From contig CM019703.1 of assembly GCA_009760885.1 (NCBI GenBank), forward strand, positions 7,452,459-7,516,458: a DNA stretch of 64,000 bases, given 5' to 3'. Under the pieces are notes generated by a model. The model was not told where the DNA came from, made no database searches, and saw only the letters and a list, made by a program, of their open reading frames with translations. Of the stretch, positions 21,232 through 30,147 are shown piece after piece; positions within the stretch are counted from its first letter, which is position 1; each line of letters starts with the position of its first letter. The translations under genes and the position numbers were made by a program. The stretch is from Achatina immaculata (taxonomy: Eukaryota; Mollusca; Gastropoda; Stylommatophora; Achatinidae).

Positions 21232-21933
21232 CTTTTAAATACTTATTTTATACTAAAAGTATTATTATTATTGCTATTGTATTTTATTCACCATAATATA
21301 CTGTACTTTTTAGTATCTTATTTCAGGCAAAGATAGGCTTCATGACTTTTCTTTGATCTGTTCCGTTCTGCATAAACCATGTCTGGTTACGTGTGTACCT
21401 GAACCGTAACCTCGTGGCCTAACCAAGCTAAGCACCTGCTGATAGATCTGGTCCCCCCCCCCTCTCCAAGACCTCTCGGGGGCCCAAACAGCTGCAACGT
21501 TTACGTGAGTGTCATAAATTTCTGTTTTCAGGACAGAAAGTACATTTTTCTACACAGGTACCCCGTGCTTTCCATTTTCGGGTTTTTATGTGGGTGGGGA
21601 TGGTTGTGGGAGAGGGAGAGGGGAAGGGGTGAGGTGGGAGTCGGGGAAGGAAGTCCGAAGACATAAATAAAAGGATTATGTAATATATATGATTCATATC
21701 TAGCTGTGCCCGGGGTTACTCTCATATTGCACGCGCTTCCGCAAATATTTCCCATCTTGCGGGTAGCGCCAGGTTGTATTTCAAACAAATCTTCGACGAG
21801 AAGTATTTAATTTCTACGTAGATGTGAGCATAGCTCCTGGAGAGGGATAGGAGAAGGTTTAGGGGGGAGGGGTATTGGGGGTCAGAATATTTCTTTCTTT
21901 CTCTTTTGATGTTGCTTACCCACCCCACACCCC
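21230..21933. other. unassigned intronic DNA
   Basis: Includes a poly-C run near 21453-21462 and G-rich stretches at 21590-21650 and 21840-21880. No gene or element recognised. Confidence 0.4.
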
Positions 21934-22180
21934 ATTCATTCATTTGCATGTCCCTTGTGGAACTTTGCCTCCCTAACAGCACTCCTGTAGGCCTCTCGGT
22001 TGTGAGCAAGATGGCCTTGCTGCTGATGCATCCGTTTGCAGATCATCAACGATGTCTTGCAGCCATCTTCGCCTTGGTCTTCCCCTCTTTCTTCTTCCCA
22101 TTATGTAGCCTTCCAAGACGGTCTTCTCTAGATTATCATAACGTTTAATGTGTCCAAAATATTTAAGTTTTCTTAAACCC
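21934..22180 (-). mobile_element. RTE-like LINE 3'-end fragment with ATGA-type tail (family 'tetra-tail')
   Basis: On the minus strand: KYFGHIKRYDNLEKTVLEGY, IMGRRKRGRPRRRWLQDIVD, DLQTDASAA, then, in a shifted frame, the conserved end 'aaccgagaggcctacaggag' and 'ttccacaagggacatgcaaatgaa'. The tail is a GAAT repeat (ATTC on the + strand at 21934-21946). Eight other fragments of this family occur in the window. Confidence 0.85.
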
Positions 22181-22289
22181 CCCCCCTCCCCCCACCCCAC
22201 AAAAATTGAAGCCCTTTGGTTGTTACACGGCGTGACGAACTTTAAAACTGAATAGCGTCCAACCCAGAAATAGAAAATATAACATGAAA

Positions 22290-22340
22290 ACTACATTTTA
22301 TGTTGCGGGGTTGTGCGGGGGGTAGGGGGTGGGACTGTGT
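22290..22340. repeat. G-rich patch
   Basis: Several GGGG runs (gcggggttgtgcggggggtagggg). Low complexity; possible quadruplex-forming sequence on the + strand. Confidence 0.6.
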
Positions 22341-22489
22341 GGGCGTCGTCATGCATCATTTGACTGTATTTTTCGTGATAGAGCAGAGAGATGAGATTCT
22401 GGTGGAATTTTTTTTCTTAACCTAACACATTTTTTTTATTCACTAATTAGCCGTGTTTTGTAGCAAATAATCTCCCCCTATGTGACAAG

Positions 22490-22700
22490 AGATATGATCT
22501 GGGAGAAAGATGCAACATCTGCTGTGGACGGTTAGATTGGCAAAATGAAGAAGTTGTGCGAGAAGTTGCAGGGTGGCGAAGGTTGGTTGTAACTAGGAGG
22601 AAAAGACAGTCAGAATTCTTAGGACATCTGGTGTTAGGGGTCACACAACTTAATTGTTATTGGAAAATTGGAAAACTCAAGGCGAGAGAGAGAGAGAGGA
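22490..22700 (+). mobile_element. LINE C-terminal fragment, plus strand
   Basis: Reads REVAGWRRLVVTRRKRQSEF, then LGHLVLG...LNCYWKIGKLKARERERR, matching the 'RRKRQLEFLGHIMR...GK..GRRARGRQR' block of LINE proteins. The arginine-rich end passes directly into GA repeats. Confidence 0.6.
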
Positions 22701-22703
22701 GAA

Positions 22704-22744
<41 letters not shown>

Positions 22745-22850
22745 AGAGGGGGTAAGAGAAAGGGGGACAATTAGAGAAGAGAGAGGGAGAGACAAAGAAA
22801 AACGAGTGAAGAGAAGAGAGAGACAGACAGAGAGAAGAGAATAAAGAGCC
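22684..22850. repeat. GA-rich microsatellite
   Basis: GA/AGAGAG and GGGG/GAGA repeats. It starts inside the arginine-rich codons of the LINE fragment. Confidence 0.88.
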
Positions 22851-23324
22851 ATAAATATCTAAATATACTAAGAACGTGACACAAAAAGCTGAAACTGAAG
22901 CAGCCCAACTAATTTGAAAACCAAGAAAAGTTTGGAAGTATGATCTTCAACGCCTACCGGCACGGAATACAATCAATCACTCGACATCTATCACGGAAAA
23001 TAAAGCAATCGCATAATTTACCAAACATCAGAAGCGGTAGTCTCCCCTACACAACAAGTGTTTGAACTCTCATCATTCACATGAAGCCTACCGCTTCCAA
23101 GTTCCTCATTCAGACCACACGTTTCTGTTTTCTTTCGTTTTTAGTTTCTGGGGTCCACAGATCTTAAGATAGGTTACTTTTACTCATCTTCTATTAAGTG
23201 GTGGTTTAGGCATCAGAGTGACTAGTCTTAAGTATATGGGGCTGGAAGAAGATGAGGTCCAGAGTTACGGTGAAAACAAAACCTACAAATACAGGTTACT
23301 GTTTCATGTGACAGTCATTTATAA

Positions 23325-24654
23325 CAAGGTTTCTCAACCAGTGAGGAATTAGAGAATTTCAGGCTTTTAAAAAGGGGGGGGGGGGAATGCGATCACATAC
23401 TGACAGATTCAGACTTTTGGAGTCTTTGTCTTTCCACAAACTACAGTTCTGCAGGTTGCATATAATCTATACGGCAATTTCACTTTATTTAATTTCACAG
23501 CAACTGTTAACCGACAGTTACCGGAAATTACCGATTAAAAATAGAAAAAAACCGAAACTTTTGTAGGACGCCGGTTACCGTAACCGGTTTATTTTATTTT
23601 TTTTTAAAAACTGGTCAGACCAGTAGACTGATGATGCTCATTTTGCATGGAGAAGAGTCAGCCAGTTTTGACATTGGTTCAGCGTGTGAGTATTTTGTAA
23701 AGTTTAAATCTCGTCGCAAATAGGAAAATAAATTTCACGCGAACGTTTAATTTCCGTTAATGAAAGGTGTTTAATTTTTCGTTTAAAGAAAAGGTATGAG
23801 ATATCGAATATTGTACTGACAAAATCAGTATTTCAGAAGGTAATTCCTTCTCAAGACCTCTATCTTAGTGCAAAGAAAACTAAATTGATGACAACTGACA
23901 AAACAAATAAGGCAGATGAAATATATATCACTGAGGAAAAATTGGAAGAGGTGGAGAGTTTTGAATATCTTGGATCATTACTAATAATGGAGATACAATG
24001 AGGGAAATTAAAAGGAGGACATCTATCCCTCTTCGATTACATCTATCCCTCTTCAAAAAATAAAACAAATAAAGAAGCTGTGGAGAGGAACAGACAGAAC
24101 TACAAAAATAAGATTTTTTAAGGACATGCATCTTTCCCATTGCAACATATGCCTGTGAGAGCTGGGCACTTAACAAAACAGCTGAGAAACACATAAATGC
24201 CTTTAAATGTAAATGCTGCAGAAGAGTTCTTCAAATATGGACACAAAAGAACAAATACTACATAAACTTAATATTGAAGAAGGTTGACTAATAAAGAGGA
24301 TTACACAGAGAAAACTGAAATATTTTGGACATATTACACGTCATAATAATTTATAGAAGACAGTCTTGGAAGGGAACATATTTGGAAAAAGAGAGGAAGA
24401 CCAAAGCGAAGATGGCTGCAAAACACGTTGATAATCTGGAAATGTATGCATCACCAGCACGGAATCTTGCTTACAACCGAAAGGTCTACAGGATAGCTGT
24501 TAGAGAGGCAGAGTTCGGCATGGGACATGCAAATGACTGACTGACTGACTTCCTGCATAGTGAAAGACAAGTACAACTGTACCCGGTTAAAAAAAAAATT
24601 CTAGCGTCATCAGTGCCCTTGGGTGCTTGGGGCAAAATAAGTTGAGAACCATTA
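23325..24654. mobile_element. hAT-like element, about 1.33 kb, hosting a LINE fragment
   Basis: Left end caaggtttctcaaccagtg and right end (reverse complement) taatggttctcaacttatt resemble the CAGTGGTTCTCAACC ends of hAT/Charlie-type elements. 8-bp flanks atttataa (23317-23324) and atttttaa (24655-24662) match at 7 of 8, the duplication length of hAT. No transposase is recognised. Much of the interior is an RTE-like fragment (23840-24545). A region of TACCG/CCGGT motifs lies at 23517-23590. Confidence 0.6.
23840..24548 (+). mobile_element. tetra-tail RTE-like LINE fragment, plus strand
   Basis: Encodes, in several frames, EEKLEEVESFEYLGS, TMREIKRRTSI, KKLWRGTDRTTKIRFF, CIFPIATYACESWALNKTAE, KHINAFKCKCCRRVLQIWTQ and RRPKRRWLQNTLIIWKCMHH, ending 'gggacatgcaaatgactgactgact'. 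It parallels 45.66-46.35 kb (opposite strand). A short internal duplication 'catctatccctcttc' occurs near 24021-24054. Confidence 0.85.
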
Positions 24655-24691
24655 ATTTTTAATAGCTATTGCTGTACGATACTACCAGGTT

Positions 24692-24882
24692 CATTCATTC
24701 ATTTGCATGTCCCTTGCGGATTTTTGCCTCCCTAACAGCACTCCTGTAGGCCTCTCGGTTGTGAGCAAGATGGCCTGCTGCTGATGCATCCATGTGCAGA
24801 TCATCAACGATGTCTCACAGCCATCTTCGCCTATGGTCTTCCTCTCTTTCTTTTTCCCATTATGTACCCTTCCAAGACGGTT
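24692..24882 (-). mobile_element. short tetra-tail LINE insertion with target-site duplication
   Basis: The last about 190 bp of the family, minus strand, tail ATTCATTCATT on the + strand. Flanks actaccaggtt (24681-24691) and actagcaggtt (24883-24893) are an 11-bp duplication with one mismatch, so this is a severely 5'-truncated retrotransposition event. Confidence 0.82.
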
Positions 24883-25030
24883 TACTAGCAGGTTATGTTA
24901 TATAAAAGAAGTGACGTATCAGGTGTGTTTGGTCTATTTTCACTTAGCTGAACTTGTACCTGAAAACAGGCTCGTGTCACAACTTGGCATAAGAGTCGGC
25001 AGTAAACGTGGTTCTCAAGTAATTTAAAAG

Positions 25031-26151
25031 CAATAGTTCTCATCTCTTTTTTTAGCACGACTCTAAACCAACCACTGTACACGACCTGCAGCCTTGAAGC
25101 AACAATGGTACGCGACTCGCGACCTTATAACAGCAATGATACGCGACTCGCGACCTTATATGTAGTCTACTAATAGCACACCTTCTGAATCCCAAAACAT
25201 GGAAGCCATGACTTTGCCTGCAAACAGAACCACCCTTGCTTTCTTTGGAGGTGGTGATCCATGATGTTTCTACTGCTTTGACTGTTCTTTGGTTTCTGGT
25301 TGAAAATGATGAACCCAAGTCTCATCCATAGTCACAAATTTCTGAAGAAACTTTTCAGGTTCGGCAGAAAAATGGCCATGATTGTTTCTTGACATGTTGA
25401 GACGCTGTCGTTTGTGATGAGCTCCAAAAAGTTTCGGGACCAACCGAGCAGAGACCTTTGTCATTTGAAGATCATTGTGAATAATGGCATGAACACACTC
25501 GTGGGAGATGCCCAACTCAGTACAATGTACCGCTCAGTTAGTCGTCGATCCTCCATTATCATATCATGGATTCTGCTGGTGGTTTCATCGGTGGTTACCG
25601 TTCTTTGTCTTCTTTGACGGGGATCATCTTCCAGACTCTCCCTGCCATGTTTGAATTGAGCTGGTCTTTTCTTTACTGAGCTGTAAGAAGAGGCACTCTC
25701 CCCTAGAGTCTCTATTATATCCTCATGGATCTCCTTCGATGATAAACCCTTGATGCAGAGGTAACGAATGACTGCTCAATGAGAAATTTTATCCATTTTC
25801 TCAATTTCTGCCACCCCTTACCACATCAGTACCCTGTAAAAAAAAAATTGGTTGCAGTTAATTTCTTGAAACTTTGTGTTTAATCTTACATTAACTGATC
25901 TATAAATTCACCTAATATCAACTGTGTGTTTCAAGTATTTGTACCTTATGCCGGGAACTTATCAATCAACCATCGTAACATCAATTGTACCCGACTCGCG
26001 ACCTTAAAGCAGCAATGGCATGTGACCAGCAACTCATCAAAAGATTTTAAAAAAAAGAAATCTTGAGATTTATAATATACCTTATCTTCTCGCGACCCTA
26101 TCTCAAACATTCCCTAAATTGGGCCGCGACGTGAAATGTTGGGAACCATTG
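25031..26151. mobile_element. hAT-like non-autonomous element interrupted by mariner
   Basis: Ends are caatagttctcatctct on the left and, reverse complemented, caatggttcccaacatttca on the right. 8-bp flanks tttaaaag (25023-25030) and ttctaaag (26152-26159) agree at 6 of 8. The interior has copies of 'cgcgactcgcgacctta' spaced about 30 bp (25090-25160 and 25990-26010) and 'ggccgcgacgtgaaatgttggg', typical of hAT ends. No transposase of its own is seen. Confidence 0.65.
25159..25975 (-). mobile_element. truncated mariner, minus strand (same family as 7549-8841)
   Basis: The 5' inverted repeat (reverse complement from 25975: CGATGGTTGATTGATAAGTT) is present and followed by TA. Coding starts at the ATG at 25796: helix-turn-helix remnants, GISHECVHAIIHNDLQMTKV, SARLVPKLFGAHHKRQRLNM and the first catalytic motif MDETWVHHFQPETKEQSKQ. 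It stops abruptly near 25160, at the codons for a VDY motif, so the second and third catalytic Asp and the 3' inverted repeat are missing. Confidence 0.9.
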
Positions 26152-26644
26152 TTCTAAAGCATAAGCTTAGAAATATTGGTCGTACGTGCACACTTCCGTA
26201 GTACTCAAGGAAGGGTGACTACTCCCATCCAAATTTTTCTCTGGTTATGGTTCCTGAGTTTTCACTTAATTGTTCTATTCTCTGAGTAATTTACCCGGCT
26301 GTTCTTGTCTTATCTGTCACTCTTCCCACACCTTTCCCTAGTCCTGTCTGTCTGCACACTTTGTCGTAAGATCTGAATTTGTCATTCTATTCGGGGTTCT
26401 TGCTAAATCCACGCTTTGATCAGAGTTTGTGTACGCGTCTGAAACAAACATGGCCGCCCGCAATGGAAGCGGGACACGCAGCACTAATAGCAAATTCACT
26501 ACTTTTCGAGATTTCATTGTTGAGAAGATGTGTTGCTCTCATGCGAGCTAAAGGGCAGCGTACATTTTTTTAAACAGCAAAATAAATAAATAAGTAAGTA
26601 AATAAATAAATACGCAAATAAAAAAAAAAAATCGTGTCCGAGAA

Positions 26645-26965
26645 CTGCGAATTCACTTACGTTTACGCCCACTCTAATTTTGACAAGTGAGCAAGTAGTC
26701 ATCACAGGTGATAAGATTGCAACCATTCTGAAGGCAGCTGCAGTCTTAAGTAGGACCCTGCATGCCAGGTCTGTCTGCTAAAGCTGTTCGAGGGCCTAAA
26801 CGTCAGGGATTTCATCACTAATGTGGGAGGCTCTGCTGCTTCTCTTGTAGGTGGCGCTGCTGCCGCAGGTGGTGGTGAACCTGCTGCTAAGGCTGAGAAG
26901 AAGAAGAAGAAGAGAAGAAGAAGAGTCGGATGAAGACTAAGCTTTGAACTGTTAGGAGTCAGCTA
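26645..26965 (+). pseudogene. RPLP1: processed pseudogene of acidic ribosomal protein P1
   Basis: An intronless relic. 26680-26745 reads LILTSEQVVITGDKIATILK, AAAV, as in the N-terminal dimerisation half of P1. After a break, an AKA-like stretch (26777-26785) is followed in another frame by LNVRDFITNVGGSAASLVGG and AAAAGGGEPAAKAEKKKKKK, the Ala/Gly hinge and Lys/Glu-rich tail. A further frame change gives EEESDED, then a stop before a remnant of the GFGLFD end. P1 helps form the ribosomal GTPase stalk. At least three frameshifts mean it is not functional. A different acidic protein (P2) fits less well because of the ITGDKIATILKAA and LNVRDFITNVG order. Confidence 0.82.
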
Positions 26966-27160
26966 ACGCACAGGCAAGATAGTTGCTTTTAAGAGTCAGC
27001 TAATACACAGGCAAGATAGTTGCTTTTAAGAGTCAGCTAATACACAGGCAAGGTAGTTGCTTTTAAGAGTCAGCTAATACACAGGCAAGATAGTTGCTTT
27101 TAAGAGTCAGCTAATACACAGGCAAGATAGTTGCTTTTAAGAGTCAGCTAAGGCAAGATA
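26957..27160. repeat. 37-bp minisatellite, about 5.5 copies
   Basis: Unit starts at 26957, 26994, 27031, 27068, 27105 and 27142. It contains 'aagatagttgct', the same core as the next array, and begins directly after the P1 pseudogene. Confidence 0.92.
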
Positions 27161-27770
27161 GTTGCTCTCATGTAATGTAATAAATGATAGTTGCTCTCCT
27201 GTAATGTAATAAATGATAGTTGCTCTCTTGTAATGTAATAAATGATAGTTGCTCTCATGTAATGTAATAAATGATAGTTGCTCTTATGTAATGTAATAAA
27301 TGATAGTTGCTCTCCTATAAGGAAATACATGATAATTGTTCTCCAGCAATGAAATAAATGATAGTTGCTCTCCAGCAATGAAATAAATGATAGTTGCTCT
27401 CCAGTAATGAAATAAATGATAGTTGCTCTCCTGTAATGAAATACATGATAATTGCTCTCCTGTAATGAAATACATGATAATTGCTCTCCAGGAATGAAAT
27501 AAATGATAGTTGCTCTCATGTAATGAAATAAATGATAGTTGCTCTCCTGTAATGAAATAAATGATAGTTGCTCTCCAGTAATGAAATAAATGATAGTTGC
27601 TCTCCAGTAGTGAAATAAATGATAGTTGCTCTCCTGTAATGAAATAAATGATAGTTGCTCTCCTGTTATGAAATAAATGATAGTTGCTCTCCTGTAATGA
27701 AATAAAAGATAGTTGCTCTCCTGTAATTAAATAAATTATAGTTGCTCTCCTGTAATGAAATAAATGACTT
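27158..27770. repeat. 29-bp minisatellite, about 21 copies
   Basis: Unit gatagttgctctcctgtaat plus gaaataaat, period 29, with variants (tgtaat, cagcaat, cagtaat). It follows the 37-bp array without a gap and shares 'gatagttgct'. Confidence 0.95.
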
Positions 27771-28345
27771 ACAAAAATGATAAAGTAGTATTTTATAGTT
27801 CCTAAAAAATGCTCTACTTCAAACCGTTATCCCTAACCCAACATCTTTTTGTCAGTTCATACATGAATTTATATGACATACACCATAAACATTTCTTTCG
27901 TTTCATTTTAGGCAAGAAACATCTGAATCCGCAATTTAATTTTCCCTTTCACGAAAACTCTTATAACTGTCGAAATAGATATTTTTTTTTTTTTTGTAAA
28001 CTGAAGTCGAGAAGTTTTCTTCAAACCGGAAGTAGGAAGAACTTCATGGTCTGACCTGTCAATCATTAGAAAACCATTCTAAAGCTAAACAGAGAACACG
28101 ACAGCAGCTGCTTTTTTCGTATAAATGGCGGTTTAAAAATGGTTTGAATATTTCTCGTTTGCATCAGTTCGTGTCCGTCGCTGTCAGAAAATTGTATCCT
28201 GGCTTATCCTGGCTGAAATGTTTCAAAACTAGGTCACAAGTTTCGAAGTTTTCATTGGTTAGTAAAGAATTTTTAAATGTTCCATGGGAATTGTACATCT
28301 GATTAATTTTACCTTTTTTTTTTTTTTTTGTTCATGAACACATTC
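27771..28345. other. unassigned intronic DNA
   Basis: AT-rich sequence with a T run at about 27981-27995 and 28313-28329. No feature recognised. Confidence 0.4.
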
Positions 28346-28520
28346 AGACTCCGGGTAGTCTGACACATCCAAACTCCGGGTAGTCTGACACATCCAAACT
28401 CCGGGTAGTCTGACACATCCAAACTCCGGGTAGTCTGACACATCCAAACTCCGGGTAGTCTGACACATCCAAACTTCGGGTAGTCTGACACATCCAAGTT
28501 CCGTGTAGTCTGACATGCCT
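28346..28520. repeat. 25-bp minisatellite, about 7 copies
   Basis: Unit actccgggtagtctgacaca plus tccaa, period 25. The outer copies are diverged. Confidence 0.95.
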
Positions 28521-28556
28521 TTATTTTCTTCTAAGTTTCTTTACTCAGATCTGTTT

Positions 28557-28597
28557 TTGTTTGTTTGTTTGTTTGTTTGTTTGTTTGTTTGTTTGTA
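28557..28597. repeat. (TTTG)n microsatellite
   Basis: About ten copies of TTTG/GTTT. Confidence 0.95.
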
Positions 28598-28651
28598 GTC
28601 AGATCTAAGTCTCATGTCTACGTGCGACCCGCGTTGTCAAGCGTCTATGTG

Positions 28652-28842
28652 TGGTCCGCTTTAAGTGAGACTTTTGTGTGCAGTCCACTCTAAGACAGGC
28701 ATTTATGTGTGGTCCGCTTCGAGCCTGGCATTTATTTGCGGTCCGCTTCAAGACAGGCATTTATTTGTGGTCCCCTTCAAGCCAGGCATTTATTTGTGGT
28801 CCCCTTCAAGCTTGAAGTCGGGGGGGGGGGGGGGGGGGGTAA
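28652..28842. repeat. 29-bp minisatellite, about 5-6 copies, ending in poly-G
   Basis: Unit ggtccccttcaagccaggca plus tttatttgt, with older variants at the 5' side. It is followed by a run of about 20 G at 28819-28840. Confidence 0.88.
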
Positions 28843-28964
28843 CAAAATCATGAAGACACGCCTTCATATGAAGAAACCTTTGTCAGCTTTAGGTTAGACT
28901 AATTTCCCCATGTTTAGACTTCGGAGAACTTCATGGGTCAACCGATCTTCTCCCTATTTTCTCA

Positions 28965-29065
28965 GCGTACAGGTAGTCCTCGTTTTCCAACTGAGTTCTG
29001 TTCCGACGGTCTCGCCGTAAAGCGAAATAGACGTAAAGTGAATTTCATAGAAGTAAATTTGATTT
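28965..29065. mobile_element. possible Tigger/pogo-like MITE fragment
   Basis: 'acaggtagtcctcgttttcc', 'ttccgacggtctcgccgtaa', 'agcgaaatagacgtaaagtg' resembles the ends of pogo/Tigger-type elements (AGTCCTCG... and repeated CGTAA-GCGAA). No opposite end found. Confidence 0.35.
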
Positions 29066-29074
29066 CTAAGTGCC

Positions 29075-29490
29075 GTGCCGTGTGGTGTAGGCGATCATTT
29101 CTCTCCACAATTCCCTGTCTTTAGACTTGATTATGAGATCCTCCGGTGACTTTCTTCCTAGCCACACTGACAGCCCATCCAGTAACTTCTCTCTCTGTCT
29201 TCCTCTGTCTCTTCCTTCCTCAATTTTTCCAGTTGCCACAATGTGTTCAAATTTTCCTCTTCTCAGAAAATGTCCTATAAATCTCGATTGTCTGCCTCTG
29301 ATCTTTGCTATAATTTGCTTTTTAACTACAGCCTGTCTTAAGACTTCTTCATTGGTTTTCTTGGCTTCTCCATGGTACCTTCAACATCCTTCTTATAAAT
29401 CACGTTTCCATGGCTTCCATTTCTTGCTGTACTCTCTTATTCATAGTAAGTACGCAGTACTTTGCTGTCATAGACAGAATTCATGTTCAT
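29075..29490 (-). mobile_element. LINE 3'-end fragment, minus strand (same family as 19.6-20.7 kb)
   Basis: On the minus strand: RFIGHFLRRGKFEHIVATGK, IEEGRDRGRQRERLLDGLSV, WLGRKSPEDLIIKS, DRELWREMIAYTTRHGT. Ends 'ccgtgtggtg' as in the 19.6 kb family (RSIIANASRHGT). 5'-truncated. Confidence 0.8.
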
Positions 29491-29545
29491 AGCATTTGCA
29501 TACCGTAGGGATGCTTTCACATTTCTAGGCTACTGTAGCATTTAG

Positions 29546-29617
29546 CCATCTTGGTTACAACCGAGAGGCCTGCGGGAGAGCTGTTTGGGAGGCAGTTCCC
29601 AGGGGACATGCAAATGA
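29546..29617 (+). mobile_element. 72-bp tetra-tail LINE insertion with 12-bp target-site duplication
   Basis: Carries only the last 72 bp of the family: 'gccatcttggttacaaccga', 'gaggcctgcgggagagctgt', 'ggggacatgcaaatga'. Exact flanking duplication tgtagcatttag at 29534-29545 and 29618-29629. Confidence 0.85.
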
Positions 29618-29631
29618 TGTAGCATTTAGGG

Positions 29632-29826
29632 TAGGAATGCCAGTACCTGTGCTCGCTGGTTTTCCTAGGCAAACCCCAGGTAGGGATGCTAGTACCTGTG
29701 CTCGCTGGTTTTCCTAGGCAAACCCCAGGTAGGAATGCCAGTACATGTGCTCGTTGGTTTTCCTAGGCAAACCCCAGATAGGGATGCCAGTACATGTGCT
29801 CGCTGGTTTTCCTAGGCAAACCCCAG
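29632..29826. repeat. 49-bp minisatellite, 4 copies, from a SINE body
   Basis: Starts spaced exactly 49 bp (29642, 29691, 29740, 29789 for 'agtacctgtg/agtacatgtg'). The unit is the 3' body of the adjoining SINE, single-copy in the related element near 62.87 kb. Confidence 0.93.
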
Positions 29827-29955
29827 GCATCCATTTTTTGAAACTGCTTTATCCCCAGTGTTGGTCGGTCCGAAAAAATTCCGGTCGAGTGGGAACTTGA
29901 AACAGAGACCTGATCGGCAGGCGAGTACGCTAACCACTACACCACTGAAGCACTG
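29632..29955 (-). mobile_element. tRNA-derived SINE, minus strand, with expanded body
   Basis: The reverse complement from 29955 has GCAGTGCTTCAGTGGTGTAG, TGGTTAGCGTACTCGCCTGC and a B-box region GGTCTCTGTTTCAAGTTCCC, then CCGGAATTTTTTCGGACCGA, CCAACACTGGGG. The 3' body TACCTGGGGTTTGCCTAGGA matches the plus-strand SINE at 62.73-62.93 kb (GAGTACCTGCGGCTTCCCTA). The 3' body is tandemly repeated. Confidence 0.8.
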
Positions 29956-30095
29956 CACAGACATGTATTAACATTTCACAGTTTATAGACAGACATATTT
30001 TGAAGCTGAAAATAAAGCTACAGTGATCTGATAATTTGTACCCAGACTTTAAACAAAGTAGTTTTTTTTTCTTTTTTACATTTAAAAGAGCACTG

Positions 30096-30098
<3 letters not shown>

Positions 30099-30144
<46 letters not shown>
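30099..30144. repeat. (CT)n microsatellite at the 5' boundary of LINE copy A
   Basis: Pure CT run of 46 bp ending where LINE coding sequence starts. Confidence 0.95.

Positions 30145-30147
<3 letters not shown>

Noticed and set aside
27148..27519. 123-codon minus-strand frame
   Set aside because: Lies in the 29-bp minisatellite; the 29-bp unit cycles frames and the peptide has no domain.
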